Assembly: GCA_949299015.1 (NCBI GenBank)
Contig: CASFYT010000015.1
Span: 1 to 33,859, forward strand
From: an uncultured Bacillota bacterium
GTDB lineage: Bacteria > Bacillota_I > Bacilli_A > RFN20 > CAG-288
DNA: 33,859 nucleotides
Direction: 5' to 3'
A model generated the notes under the pieces. That model was not told the origin of the DNA. It did no database searches and saw nothing but the letters and a program-made list of their open reading frames with translations. Position numbers and translations under genes: made by a program. Positions 7,072 through 15,810 of the stretch are shown here, in pieces. Within the stretch, counting starts at the first letter, position 1. Each line of letters opens with the position of its first letter.

Positions 7072-8948
7072 TGCCGGACGTGGAAGGAGAGGACGTCGAC
7101 GTCGCTGGGGTGGACGTTGGTGATCCGCATCGCCTCGCCCAGGGTCGAAGGGCGCAGCTGGTGGAGCTTCTCGCGCGCCTCCAGGGAGAGGCCGTCCATG
7201 TGAAGATAGTCCAGTTCCGGATCGAGAGGAAGGTCCTCGTAGGCCTTCCTCTTTTCGCATTCGCGCAGCTGCGCCCGGATGTAGCCTTCGTACTTGACGT
7301 TCGTCTCGAGCTTGAAGGCCTCCTCCGAAGAGAGGGCGGGGAGTCCGGGAAAGGCCTCCGAAAGGCCCGCGTAGTCCACCTTCTGGCGCTTGAGGAGCTG
7401 CAGCAGGGACTCCGAGCCCTCCGCCTCCGGATAGCCCAGGCCCGTCAGATAATCCTGGATCGCGCGCAAGGAGCGGACCTTCGTGGAGGAGAGGAGCTTC
7501 CTCGTCCCCTCGACCCTCTCGATCCGTCCCATCAGGCGGGCGAACCGTTCGGGCGAGACGAGGCCGACGGCGTATCCCTTGGAAAGGAGCCTCTCGTCTG
7601 CGTTGTCCGAGCGCGTCAGCAGGCGGTACTCGCTCCGCGCGCTCAGGAGCCGATAGGGTTCCTTCGTCCCCTTGCTGACGATGTCGTCGATCATGATGCC
7701 GATGTAGGCGTCCGACCGCGAGAGGACCAGGCCCTTCTCCCCCTTGATCCTCAGGGCGCAGTTGATGCCGGCCATCAGTCCCAGGGCCGCCGCCTCCTCG
7801 TAGCCCGAGGTACAGGCGATCTGGCCGGCGACGTAGAGGCCCGGGACCTTGCGGACCATCAGCGTGTGGTCGAGCTCCAGGGGAGAGACGGCGTCGTACT
7901 CGATGGCGTAGGCGTACTTGAGGAAGCGCGCCCTCTCGAACCCCCGCAGTGAGCGGACCATCTCCTCCTGGACGTCCTCGGGCATCGAGGTCGAGAAGCC
8001 CTGGAGATAGAACGAGGAGAAGTGGAGGCTCTCCGGCTCCAGGAAGAGCTGGTGCCTCTCCTTGTCCGCGAAGCGGACGATCTTGTCCTCGATCGAAGGG
8101 CAGTATCTTGGCCCGACGCCCTCGACGACGCCTCCGTACATCGCCGAGTCGGCCAAATGCTGGCGGATGATGCGGTGCGTCCCTTCGTTGGTGTAGCAGA
8201 GATAGCAGGGGACCATCCTCTCCACCGGAATCGTCTCCGTCGTGTCGTAGGAGAAGTGGTAGTCCCCCGGCGTCCCCCGCTCGACCTCCATTCCGGAGAG
8301 GTCGATGCTGGAAGGATCCAGCCGCGGCGGCGTCCCCGTCTTCAGACGGACCAGCTCGAGGCCCAGGCGGGAAAGGGAGGAGGAAAGCCCGTGGCTCCTC
8401 CTCTCGCCGTCAGGCCCCTCTTCCTTCACGACGTGGCCCCGGAGGATGACCGACTCCATGTGCGTCCCCGTCGAAAGGATCACGCCCCGGGCGGCGACCC
8501 GCGTCCCGTCGGAGAGCACGACTCCGGAAAGACGTCCGCCGTCCATCCAGAGGGAGACGCACTCGGCGACCAGGATGTCGAGCCCTTCGACCCGGGCGAG
8601 ATGGTCCTGGACGTTCCGGGGATAGCCGATCTTGTCCTCCTGGGCGCGCAGGCAGCGCACGCCCGGTCCCTTGGAGGTGTTGAGGACCTTCATCTGGAGT
8701 AGGGAGCCGGGAAGGTCGGCCATCCGCCCCATGAGGCCGCCCAGCGCATCGATCTCGCGGACCACGATCCCCTTGGCCGAACCGCCGATGGACGGGTTGC
8801 AGGGCATGTTGGCGACCATGGAAAAGCGGAGGCAGAGGAGCAGGGTCCTCAGCCCCATCTTCGCCGTCGCGTGGGAGGCCTCGACGCCGGCATGGCCACC
8901 GCCGACGACGATGACGTCGTAGGAAGAGGACGGACGGGAGACGATCAT
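7053..8948 (-). CDS. mnmG: tRNA uridine-34 modification enzyme MnmG (GidA)
   Basis: MnmG works with MnmE to add the carboxymethylaminomethyl or aminomethyl group to C5 of wobble uridine in several tRNAs, using FAD and methylene-tetrahydrofolate. The 631 residues match the family length. The FAD-binding loop GGGHAGVE lies at 16-23 and is followed by CNPSIGGSAKG, GTGTPPR-like LKTGTPPR and LYVAGQI blocks. The C-terminal helical domain ends the protein. It is the last gene of the suf operon, starting one base after the sufB stop. The ATG at 8948 has its SD too far away (GGAGG 15 nt upstream), whereas a TTG at 8957 lies six bases after that GGAGG, so the true start may be the TTG. mnmE is not in the window. 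Confidence 0.95.
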   Translation of the reverse strand: MIVSRPSSSYDVIVVGGGHAGVEASHATAKMGLRTLLLCLRFSMVANMPCNPSIGGSAKGIVVREIDALGGLMGRMADLPGSLLQMKVLNTSKGPGVRCLRAQEDKIGYPRNVQDHLARVEGLDILVAECVSLWMDGGRLSGVVLSDGTRVAARGVILSTGTHMESVILRGHVVKEEGPDGERRSHGLSSSLSRLGLELVRLKTGTPPRLDPSSIDLSGMEVERGTPGDYHFSYDTTETIPVERMVPCYLCYTNEGTHRIIRQHLADSAMYGGVVEGVGPRYCPSIEDKIVRFADKERHQLFLEPESLHFSSFYLQGFSTSMPEDVQEEMVRSLRGFERARFLKYAYAIEYDAVSPLELDHTLMVRKVPGLYVAGQIACTSGYEEAAALGLMAGINCALRIKGEKGLVLSRSDAYIGIMIDDIVSKGTKEPYRLLSARSEYRLLTRSDNADERLLSKGYAVGLVSPERFARLMGRIERVEGTRKLLSSTKVRSLRAIQDYLTGLGYPEAEGSESLLQLLKRQKVDYAGLSEAFPGLPALSSEEAFKLETNVKYEGYIRAQLRECEKRKAYEDLPLDPELDYLHMDGLSLEAREKLHQLRPSTLGEAMRITNVHPSDVDVLSFHVRHQKRVP

Positions 8949-8949
8949 G

Positions 8950-10359
8950 TCAGCCAATCGACCCCTCCATGTCGAACTTGATGAGCTGGTTGAGCTCCAC
9001 CGCATATTCCATCGGAAGCTCCTTGCTGAAGGGCTCCAGGAAGCCCATGACGATCATCTGGGTCGCATCGGCCTTCGAGAGGCCCCGCGACATGAGGTAG
9101 TAGAGCTGGTCCTCGTTGATCTTGCTGACCGAGGCCTCGTGCTCGAGGTAGGAGGTGGAATTGAGCACCTCGTTCTGGGGAATCGTGTCCGAGGCGGAAA
9201 TCCCGTCCAGGATCAGGGTGTCGCATTCCTCGTGGGCCTTCGCATGGGTGGCACTGTCGAGGATTTTGATCTGCCCGCGGAAATTGGCTCTTCCCCCTTG
9301 CTTCGAGATGCTCTTCGAAATGATCGTCGACGATGTATCCTTTCCCATGTGAATCATCTTGGCACCGGTATCCTGGAACTGCCCCTTGGACGCCACGGCG
9401 ACGGAAATGGTCGACCCGCGGCTGCGGTCGCCCTTGAGGATGCAGCAGGGATACTTCATGCAGAGCTTGGAACCGATGTTTCCGTCCACCCACTCCATCA
9501 GCCCGTCCTCCTCGACGATGGCGCGCTGGGTGACGAGGTTGAGGATCGAGGAAGACCAGTTCTGGATCGTCGTGTAGCGCATCTTCGCCCGCTTGCCGAC
9601 GAAGATCTCGACGATGGCGGCGTGGAGGCTCTCCTTGGAATACATCGGCGCCGTGCAGCCCTCGACGTAGTTGAGTTCGCTGTCGTCGTCGCAGATGATC
9701 AGGGTCCTCTCGAACTGCCCGGAGCGCTTGTTGTTGATGCGGAAGTAGGACTGAAGGGGCTTCTCCAGGCGGACGCCCTTGGGGACGTAGATGAAGCTTC
9801 CGCCCGACCAGACGGCCGAATTGAGGGCCGCGTACTTGTTGTCCGTCGGCGGGACGAGCCGTCCGAAATACTTCCGGAAGATCTCCGGATGCTCGCGAAG
9901 GCCGGTGTCGGTGTCGAGGAAGAGGACCCCCTTCTGGGAGACTTCCTGGAGCATGTTGGAATAGACCGCCTCGCTCTCGTACTGGGTCGTGACGCCCGCC
10001 AGGAACTTCTGCTCCGCCTCCGGGATGCCCAGCCGGTCGAACGTGTTCTTGACCTGGTCGGGAACGTCCTCCCAGGAGTCGGAGATGCCCTTGCTGACCT
10101 TCGTGTAATAGGTGTAGTCCTGGAAGTCGATGAAGTCGAGGCTCGGTCCGAAGCCGGGCTGGTGGTGGCGGAAGAATTCCTCCAGCGCCCTGAGGCGGAA
10201 CTCCAGCATGAAGGAAGGCTCCTTCTTGATGGCGCTGATCTCGCGGACCGTCTTCTCGCTCAATCCCCTTTCGGTCCGATAGAGCGCGACGTCCTCGTCG
10301 CGGAACTCGTACTTCCTCCGCTCGTCCTCGTCCAAGAGGATCTTCTCATCCTTGTCCAT
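8950..10359 (-). CDS. sufB: Fe-S cluster assembly scaffold SufB
   Basis: SufB is the scaffold subunit of the SufBCD complex, on which Fe-S clusters form before transfer to apo-proteins. The 469-residue product is full length and collinear with Bacillus-type SufB. Recognisable blocks include [40 protein letters not shown] and [12 protein letters not shown], then the β-helix core ending in a helical tail ([21 protein letters not shown] at residues about 410-430). The start at 10359 follows a GGGAGG, and the gene overlaps sufU by 14 bp. Order after it is mnmG, an unusual partner in a suf operon. Confidence 0.96.
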   Translation of the reverse strand: MDKDEKILLDEDERRKYEFRDEDVALYRTERGLSEKTVREISAIKKEPSFMLEFRLRALEEFFRHHQPGFGPSLDFIDFQDYTYYTKVSKGISDSWEDVPDQVKNTFDRLGIPEAEQKFLAGVTTQYESEAVYSNMLQEVSQKGVLFLDTDTGLREHPEIFRKYFGRLVPPTDNKYAALNSAVWSGGSFIYVPKGVRLEKPLQSYFRINNKRSGQFERTLIICDDDSELNYVEGCTAPMYSKESLHAAIVEIFVGKRAKMRYTTIQNWSSSILNLVTQRAIVEEDGLMEWVDGNIGSKLCMKYPCCILKGDRSRGSTISVAVASKGQFQDTGAKMIHMGKDTSSTIISKSISKQGGRANFRGQIKILDSATHAKAHEECDTLILDGISASDTIPQNEVLNSTSYLEHEASVSKINEDQLYYLMSRGLSKADATQMIVMGFLEPFSKELPMEYAVELNQLIKFDMEGSIG

Positions 10360-10798
10360 CTTTCCCGTCCTCCCTGAGGGCCTTCCTTAGGCCGCGCCAG
10401 CCGATGTTGGCGCACGTGATGCGGGCCGGCTCCCGATGGACGTTGAGGAAGCAGATGGCCTCCCCCAGCTCGTCCTTGGAATAGGCCTCGCCCATGAGCA
10501 TGTGGTTGAAGTTGTCGATCCGCTCCTCCGCCTCCTCGACGGTCAGGCCCGGCACCTGTTCCGACAGGATCGAGGTCGAGGCCATCGAGATGGCGCATCC
10601 CGATCCGTGCCACTTGCAGTCGACGACCTTTCCGTCCTCGATCAGGACGTGGATGTAGATGTCGTCGATGCAGGAGGCCGAATCCATGTGGATCGTCCGA
10701 TAGCGCGGGTCCTTCACCTCCTCGAAGTTCCGGGGGTTCTTGTAGTGGTCCATGATGATCCCCCGCAGGATCATCGGATCGTCAAGCGAAAAAGACAT
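10346..10798 (-). CDS. sufU: SufU zinc-dependent sulfur acceptor
   Basis: SufU takes the persulfide sulfur from SufS and relays it to SufB in Gram-positive SUF systems. It is IscU-like but needs zinc. The 150-residue reading from ATG 10798 is chosen because GGAGG lies nine bases upstream and the N terminus (ending [11 protein letters not shown]) matches family members. An ATG six codons further upstream lacks this. The zinc ligands C43, D45, C68 and C129 are present. The usual CGD motif reads CID here. The [12 protein letters not shown] block identifies SufU rather than IscU. The start lies inside sufS by 17 bp, and the 3' end overlaps sufB. Confidence 0.94.
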   Translation of the reverse strand: MSFSLDDPMILRGIIMDHYKNPRNFEEVKDPRYRTIHMDSASCIDDIYIHVLIEDGKVVDCKWHGSGCAISMASTSILSEQVPGLTVEEAEERIDNFNHMLMGEAYSKDELGEAICFLNVHREPARITCANIGWRGLRKALREDGKDGQG

Positions 10799-12008
10799 CG
10801 AGAAAATCCTCCGCATGGGCGCAGCCGTCGACCAGCCGGTCGACGTCGGCCTCGTCGTTATAGAAATAGAAGGAAGCCCGGACGGTCGCCTGGCAGGAAA
10901 GAAGGGGCGGAAGGAGCTTGGCGCAGTGCTGGCCCGACCGGACGAAGACGCCCTTGCTGGATAGGTAGGAGGCGACGTCCTGGGCGAAGACGTCCTTGAC
11001 GTTGAAGGTCACGATGCCCGTGTCCCCGTCCTCGTTGTAGAGCACGACGTTGGAAAGGCGCCGAAGCTTTTCCACGGCGAGGCGCCGAAGAGTCCGCTCG
11101 TGTTCCGCAATCTGCTCCAGTCCCAGTTCGGAGAGGTAGCGGCACGCCGCGGCCAGTCCCAGGGCCCCGGCGATGTTCTGCGTTCCCGCCTCGAACTTGA
11201 GGGGAACGTCCGAATAGGTCCAGCTTCCGTCCTCGTAGAAGCGGGCGTTCATCTCCCCGCCGTAGAGGAGCGGATCCATCCGTTCCAGAAGGTCCCTCTT
11301 CCCGTAGAGGACCCCGATCCCCAAGGGTCCGCACATCTTGTGTCCCGAGAAGACGAGGAAGTCGACGTCGGTGTCCTTCACGTCGGACGGAAGGTGGGCG
11401 ACGCTCTGGGCGCCGTCCTCGACGAAGAGGGCGCCGTATTGATGCGCCAGGGCGCAGAGCGAGCGGACGTCAGAGACATAGCCGAGGACGTTCCCGACGC
11501 GTGCAATGGAAACAACCTTCGTTCTCTCGCTGAGGACGGAACGCAGTCCTTCGACGGTGATCCTCCCGTCGTGAAGGGGAATGTAGCGGATGACAAGACC
11601 CTTCCTGCGGGCGAGGACGAACCAGGGGAGGACGTTGGAGGCGTGCTCCCCCTCCGAAAGGAGGATCTCGTCGCCCTTCTTCAGGAACTTCTCCAAGCCA
11701 AAGGCCACCTCGTTGAGTCCCATCGTGTCGCCCGAGGTGAAGCAGACTTCATCCGGGTCGGCATGGAGGAACGCGGCCACCGTCTTCCGGGCGCCCTCGT
11801 AGGCCACGTCGACGTCGTGGGCGAGGGAGTAGTCCCCGCGATGCGCGTTGGCGGTGAAGGAACGGTAGTAGGAATCCTGCGCCTCCAGGACCGCCTCCGG
11901 CTTGAAGGTCGTCGCCGCGTTGTCGAGGTACGTCAAAGGGAGGCCGCGGTAGAGGCCGCCCTTCGAATACATCGGAAAGTCCTTCCGGATCTTCGCGACG
12001 TCGATCAC
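10782..12008 (-). CDS. sufS: Cysteine desulfurase SufS
   Basis: A PLP enzyme that converts cysteine to alanine and a protein-bound persulfide, the sulfur source for the SUF system. The 408 residues show the PLP lysine K224 in FSGHKMCGP and the catalytic cysteine C362 in RSGQHCAK, the group II (SufS/CsdA) arrangement. The substrate-binding RASFYFYN segment lies near the C terminus. Start codon is GTG at 12008, overlapping the sufD stop as GTGA, so translation is coupled. Its partner sufU overlaps its 3' end, as expected for a SufS-SufU pair. Confidence 0.96.
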   Translation of the reverse strand: MIDVAKIRKDFPMYSKGGLYRGLPLTYLDNAATTFKPEAVLEAQDSYYRSFTANAHRGDYSLAHDVDVAYEGARKTVAAFLHADPDEVCFTSGDTMGLNEVAFGLEKFLKKGDEILLSEGEHASNVLPWFVLARRKGLVIRYIPLHDGRITVEGLRSVLSERTKVVSIARVGNVLGYVSDVRSLCALAHQYGALFVEDGAQSVAHLPSDVKDTDVDFLVFSGHKMCGPLGIGVLYGKRDLLERMDPLLYGGEMNARFYEDGSWTYSDVPLKFEAGTQNIAGALGLAAACRYLSELGLEQIAEHERTLRRLAVEKLRRLSNVVLYNEDGDTGIVTFNVKDVFAQDVASYLSSKGVFVRSGQHCAKLLPPLLSCQATVRASFYFYNDEADVDRLVDGCAHAEDFLDVFFA

Positions 12009-12667
12009 AGGTGAAGCTCCTCCAGGATCTTCTTCGCCCTTTCGACCGCCTTGGGATCGGAAAGCCTCTCCACGATCGGAAGAAGCAGGCCCGAGGTGAT
12101 TAGGGCCTTGCTCTCCCTCTCGCTCAGGCCGTGGGCCATCAGATAGTAGATCTGGTCGGGATCGTAGGCGCCAAGGGCCGCGCCGTGGCTGGCCTTCACG
12201 TCGTTCTCCTCGATGAAGAGCGCCGGCGAGACCTCGCTGCGGCAGGACGGCATGAGGTTGGTGATCCGTCCTTCCTGCCTCGTGTCCGAACCCGACATCC
12301 CCTTCGGGATGAAGGAATTGCCGACGAAGGAAAAGGGCCGGTCGGAGAAGTCGATTCCGACGAAGGAGACGCGGGAAAAACTGTCCACGCCTTCATGATG
12401 GACGTCGACGGCGATCCTCTTCTCCGTCCCCGGATGGGCAAGGGCGGCAAAGGAGAGGACGAGATGCGAACGCCTCGACAGGGTGAAGGAGAGACGCGTC
12501 CGATAGGAGCGCGGAGAGAAGTCGACCAGGACGATCTCGCGGCTCTCGCCCTCCCTCAGGGCGAGGTGGAACTCCTCGGGGAGCGCCTGCGCTTCGAAGA
12601 AGAAGGTGGAAAGGCCTCCTTCCTCCTTCGCCAGGAGCGTCCCGTCCAAGACATCGATGCCTGTCAT
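12005..12667 (-). CDS. sufD: Short SufD-type Fe-S assembly protein
   Basis: SufD pairs with SufB and SufC in the scaffold complex. This version has only 220 residues, about half of the usual ~430. The β-helix half and the C-terminal signature are present (KASHGAALGAYDPDQIYYLM near 158-177, then HGLSERESKALITSGLL). The N-terminal helical domain of classic SufD is missing. The reading frame starts at an ATG overlapping the sufC stop as ATGA, and no extra coding sequence upstream could supply the missing part, so it appears to be a natural short form rather than a truncation. The conserved His in the SHGA segment is retained. Confidence 0.88.
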   Translation of the reverse strand: MTGIDVLDGTLLAKEEGGLSTFFFEAQALPEEFHLALREGESREIVLVDFSPRSYRTRLSFTLSRRSHLVLSFAALAHPGTEKRIAVDVHHEGVDSFSRVSFVGIDFSDRPFSFVGNSFIPKGMSGSDTRQEGRITNLMPSCRSEVSPALFIEENDVKASHGAALGAYDPDQIYYLMAHGLSERESKALITSGLLLPIVERLSDPKAVERAKKILEELHL

Positions 12668-13473
12668 TTCGCCGTGATCTTCGCCCCGCAGACGCCGATC
12701 GAGGACGGGACTTCCTCCCGCCTCAGGTCGATCCCCAGCTCCCTCTCCAGGAAGGAATAGCCTTCCTTGGCGATGCGACGGGCCAGGGTCTCGTCGCCTT
12801 CCAGGGCGATCCGGCCCTGGACCATGACGGCGGTGCGGTTGGGACGGACGAGCTCGAGCAGGCGGTCGTAGTGGGAGATGATCAGGAAGGTCGTGCCCTG
12901 ACGGCGCGCCGCGTCGATGGCGGAGGCGACGAGGGAAAGGGCATCGACGTCCAGGCCGGAGTCGATCTCGTCGAGCATCGCCAGCTCCGGCTTCAGGAGC
13001 AGCATCTGAAGGACCTCGTTCCGCTTCTTCTCGCCACCGGAATATCCTTCGTTGAGGTGGCGGGAGGCCATCTCGGAATCCAGGCCCACCTGCTGGTAGG
13101 CCTCCGTGGTCTTACGGTAGAAGTCCAGGAGGGAGATCGGCTTCTCCCGGCGGGCGTTGAGCATCCCGCGATAGAAGTCCATCGTCACCACGCCCGGGAC
13201 GTCCGGGGGATTCTGGAAGGCAAGGAAAAGTCCCTTGCGGCTTCGCGCATCGGTCGGAAGGGCGAGCAGGTCCTCACCGTCGTAGAGCGCCTGTCCGGCG
13301 GTCACCTGGTAATGGGGAGAGCCCATGAGGCAGTTGAGCAGGGTGCTCTTTCCGTGTCCGTTGGGGCCCAGAAGGGCGACGACGTCCCCCTTGTTGACGG
13401 TCAGGGAGACGCCGCGGAGGATCTCCTTGTCCTCCGCCTTGCAGCAAAGTCCTTGTATCTGTAGTTGTTCCAT
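12664..13473 (-). CDS. sufC: Fe-S assembly ATPase SufC
   Basis: SufC is the ABC-type ATPase whose dimerisation drives shape changes in SufB-SufD. The 269-residue product has Walker A GPNGHGKST at 36-44, a Q-loop in AFQNPPDVPG near 84-93, the signature YSGGEKKR at 143-150, Walker B LAMLDEID at 163-170 and an H-loop in ISHYDRLL near 199-206. DEIDSGLD is the SufC-specific form of Walker B. Family members are ~250 residues, so about 20 residues at the C terminus are extra. It is the first gene of the operon, with AGGAG seven bases before the start and a strong promoter upstream. Confidence 0.97.
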   Translation of the reverse strand: MEQLQIQGLCCKAEDKEILRGVSLTVNKGDVVALLGPNGHGKSTLLNCLMGSPHYQVTAGQALYDGEDLLALPTDARSRKGLFLAFQNPPDVPGVVTMDFYRGMLNARREKPISLLDFYRKTTEAYQQVGLDSEMASRHLNEGYSGGEKKRNEVLQMLLLKPELAMLDEIDSGLDVDALSLVASAIDAARRQGTTFLIISHYDRLLELVRPNRTAVMVQGRIALEGDETLARRIAKEGYSFLERELGIDLRREEVPSSIGVCGAKITAK

Positions 13474-13499
13474 TTCTCTTCTCCTCGTCGACGAAGTCC

Positions 13500-13528
13500 A
13501 TTGTAAGCGGGATGGGAAGGCGCTTCAA
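13500..13528 (-). promoter_or_regulatory. Sigma-A promoter of the suf-mnmG operon
   Basis: On the minus strand TTGAAG (13523-13528) is followed after exactly 17 nt by TACAAT (13500-13505). It lies in the 69-bp gap between the HIT gene and sufC, about 27 bp before the sufC start codon. I see no obvious operator dyad. Confidence 0.8.
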
Positions 13529-13542
13529 GGAAAGTGATAACG

Positions 13543-13962
13543 CTAGATGGCCTTCTTGATCTCGTCCTGAAGCAGGAGCATCTCCTTGTCGGCGATCGCC
13601 AGGGGCTTCGTCGTCAGGTCGAGGACCTTCTCGCGATAGGAGGGGATGACGTGGATGTGGAAGTGGAAGACGCTCTGGCCGGCCGAAGGGCCGACGTTGG
13701 TCAGGACGTTGACGCCCGTCGCCCCGAGCTGCGCGATCTGCGCCTGGGCGATCGTCTGGGCCACCTCGAAGCAGTGGTCGAGAAGGTCCTTCGGGCAGGA
13801 CGTGAAGTCCCGGCAATGCTCCTTGGGCAGGACGAGGGTATGCCCGCGGCTGGCGGGGCTGATGTCCAGGAAGGCGATGGCGAGGTTGTCCTCGTAGACC
13901 TTGTAGCTCGGGATCTCGCCCCGGGCGATGCGGCAGAAGAGACACGATTCCGTATGGTCCAT
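13543..13962 (-). CDS. HIT-family nucleotide hydrolase
   Basis: A 139-residue histidine-triad protein. The triad HFHIH lies at 100-104 (H100, H102, H104), and C7 and C10 in CLFCRI with downstream H/C residues make the zinc site of the Hint/HIT branch. Such proteins hydrolyse AMP-linked nucleotides such as adenosine phosphoramidates, and the exact substrate is not readable. A very good SD (AAGGAGG) precedes the ATG at 13962. The gene follows the lipoprotein terminator directly and I see no separate promoter, so expression may depend on read-through or on a promoter inside the upstream gene. Confidence 0.92.
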   Translation of the reverse strand: MDHTESCLFCRIARGEIPSYKVYEDNLAIAFLDISPASRGHTLVLPKEHCRDFTSCPKDLLDHCFEVAQTIAQAQIAQLGATGVNVLTNVGPSAGQSVFHFHIHVIPSYREKVLDLTTKPLAIADKEMLLLQDEIKKAI

Positions 13963-13982
13963 CTTACGTTCCTCCTTTTGAG

Positions 13983-14015
13983 AAAAAGAGAGAGAAGGCC
14001 GTGGCCTCCTCTCTC
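13983..14015 (-). terminator. Rho-independent terminator after the lipoprotein operon
   Basis: On the minus strand two 13-nt arms (14015-14003 and 14000-13988) pair with one mismatch around a GGCC core and are followed by a T tract (13987-13983, continuing TCTC). It begins eight bases after the stop codon of the lipoprotein gene at 14023. Confidence 0.85.
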
Positions 14016-14022
14016 GACGGAT

Positions 14023-15810
14023 TCAGTCGTTGCTGAGTTCGATCCGCGGATCGCCGTCCGTGGCCGACTCGGTGCGGAAGAGATCCTGGTAGTTCGACTT
14101 CATGTATTCGAGGAAGTCGCTGTCGGAGTAGTCGATGTCGGTGCGGCGCAGCCAGTAGATCGTGGAGCTGCTCTCGTAGGTGCTCGTCGTCGACATCGCG
14201 TAGGCGACCTCGCGAGCGATGCGTTCCTGCTTCTCCGCGGTGTCGTAGACCGAATCGGAGTTGGGGGCGCCGTAGCCTCCCAGGGCGTCGTTGTCCACGA
14301 CGTCCAGGATGCGGGTCAGGTAGTAGGTCCGGCTGCTGGTGTCGTAGTAGATGATCGAGGAACCCTGGTCGGTCGCCGCCGTTCCCGGAATGGTCAGGTA
14401 GCGGTTGCCGTCGGCCATGTAGGTCGTCAGGTCGATGCCGGCGTTCTCGTTCCTCGTCCCCGCCTCCTTCATGGCGGCGATGTCGTCCTTGTCCGTGGTG
14501 ATGTCCGTGGAGAAGATACGATCCTTCAGGTCCGAAGGAAGGTCGGAGAGGCCGTCCGAGGAGAGGTGGATGCCGTCGGTGACGAAGTCCTGGGTGGCGA
14601 TGTCGTCATAGGCCATCCTCAGGCCCGTGCGGTAGTCGTAGGTATAGGAGCCGGTGTACTGGCTTTCCAGCGACGTGTCGAGCTTGTCCATGTTGAAGCT
14701 GCCGTTGTCGTTGTAGGCGCGCTCGAGGTCGAACTGGTCCTGCGCGACCTCACCCGCCAAGGTGCCCTGGTCTTCCAGGCCGCCCTCCGCGGGAAGGATG
14801 CCGTTGTCCCGAAGCCAGGCCGTCTCCTCGTCAGTGAGGATGACGGAGGAATAGCGGGCCCGCATCTCCGCGCAGGCGGCCTGATAGGCCTCCTCGTCGT
14901 ACTGCGGCTCCGCGTCGTCGGCGCTCGTCCGATAGGCCTCGCGGTCGACCAAGGCGTTGATGTCCTCGGCCGTGATGCCCTTCCAGAGGCGGGAGAGGAT
15001 CGTGAAGTCCGGATCGGTCCCGACGAGATCGGGATCCTCGCCCATGATGTAATCGGCGATGTAGGCGTTGAGGAGCTGCTGGGCAGCGCCCGGGTCGTCC
15101 TGGCGGTCGGTCAGGCCGATGACCTGGACCTTGCGGGCATTGGTGTTTCCGATCGAAGGGAAGCTCTTCGTATAGATGTACTCCGCCGTGAGGTAGTTGA
15201 TGGTGAGGTCGTCGTACTGATAGCGTTCCATGTAGGTGTCGTAGTTCCCCTGGAAGACTTCGTCGAAGGTCATGTCGGGCGTGACGAGGATTCCCGTCTC
15301 CGGAACGACCGATTCGTCGAAGTCGGAGGGAAGCTGGAACTGCTGCTTGAGGTACTGGACGAATTTCTTCTCATAGAAGAGGTTGTCGATCTGATAGGAC
15401 GTGTTGCTGGCGTTGTCCAGGACCGCGTTGCTCGCCCTTTCATGAAGGTTGTCGAAGTTGCTTGTCCCGGTATCCTTTCCGTCCGCGACCGAATAGCGGG
15501 AAGAGGTGGAAGCGTCGTCGATGATCGACGTGACGCTCGTCCCCGGCTTTCCCTCCTCGTATCCGTGAGCGACGGAAGCGATGTCCAGAAGAATCTGGTC
15601 GACGACCTCGGCATAGACCTCGTCGGAGGTCATGACGCCGTCATAGTAGTCCTCGCGCTGGTTGCCGTAGACTCCGTCGAAGGAGTCGTTGTCGAAGAGC
15701 TTGTCCTGATAGTCCAGCGGATAGCGCTGATAGTCCGTGCTGCAGGAAGACAGGGTCAACGCCGCAAGGGCAACGACAGGAAGAAGCTTGATCTTATTAC
15801 CTTTCAACAT
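14023..15810 (-). CDS. Large acidic lipoprotein, probable PrsA/SurA-like paralogue without clear PPIase motif
   Basis: The 595-residue product has a lipoprotein signal peptide: KGNKIK, a hydrophobic stretch and the lipobox LSSC with C23 as the lipidation site. It should be anchored on the outer face of the membrane. The rest is rich in Asp, Ser, Thr and Tyr. Segments such as MTSDEVYAEVVDQILLDIA near 65-83 resemble the helical N-terminal region of SurA/PrsA-type foldases, and its architecture follows that of the gene upstream. I do not see the parvulin histidine and GGxLG-like motifs, so it may be a chaperone-like relative. The ATG at 15810 has GGAGG nine bases upstream and lies 14 bp inside the preceding gene, so the pair is translationally coupled. 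Confidence 0.7.
   Translation of the reverse strand: MLKGNKIKLLPVVALAALTLSSCSTDYQRYPLDYQDKLFDNDSFDGVYGNQREDYYDGVMTSDEVYAEVVDQILLDIASVAHGYEEGKPGTSVTSIIDDASTSSRYSVADGKDTGTSNFDNLHERASNAVLDNASNTSYQIDNLFYEKKFVQYLKQQFQLPSDFDESVVPETGILVTPDMTFDEVFQGNYDTYMERYQYDDLTINYLTAEYIYTKSFPSIGNTNARKVQVIGLTDRQDDPGAAQQLLNAYIADYIMGEDPDLVGTDPDFTILSRLWKGITAEDINALVDREAYRTSADDAEPQYDEEAYQAACAEMRARYSSVILTDEETAWLRDNGILPAEGGLEDQGTLAGEVAQDQFDLERAYNDNGSFNMDKLDTSLESQYTGSYTYDYRTGLRMAYDDIATQDFVTDGIHLSSDGLSDLPSDLKDRIFSTDITTDKDDIAAMKEAGTRNENAGIDLTTYMADGNRYLTIPGTAATDQGSSIIYYDTSSRTYYLTRILDVVDNDALGGYGAPNSDSVYDTAEKQERIAREVAYAMSTTSTYESSSTIYWLRRTDIDYSDSDFLEYMKSNYQDLFRTESATDGDPRIELSND

Noticed and set aside
12005-12667. sufD as a pseudogene or frameshifted gene
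   Set aside because: Start and stop overlap both neighbours in the tight ATGA/GTGA style and no stray coding remnant of the missing half lies upstream, so it reads as an intact short gene.
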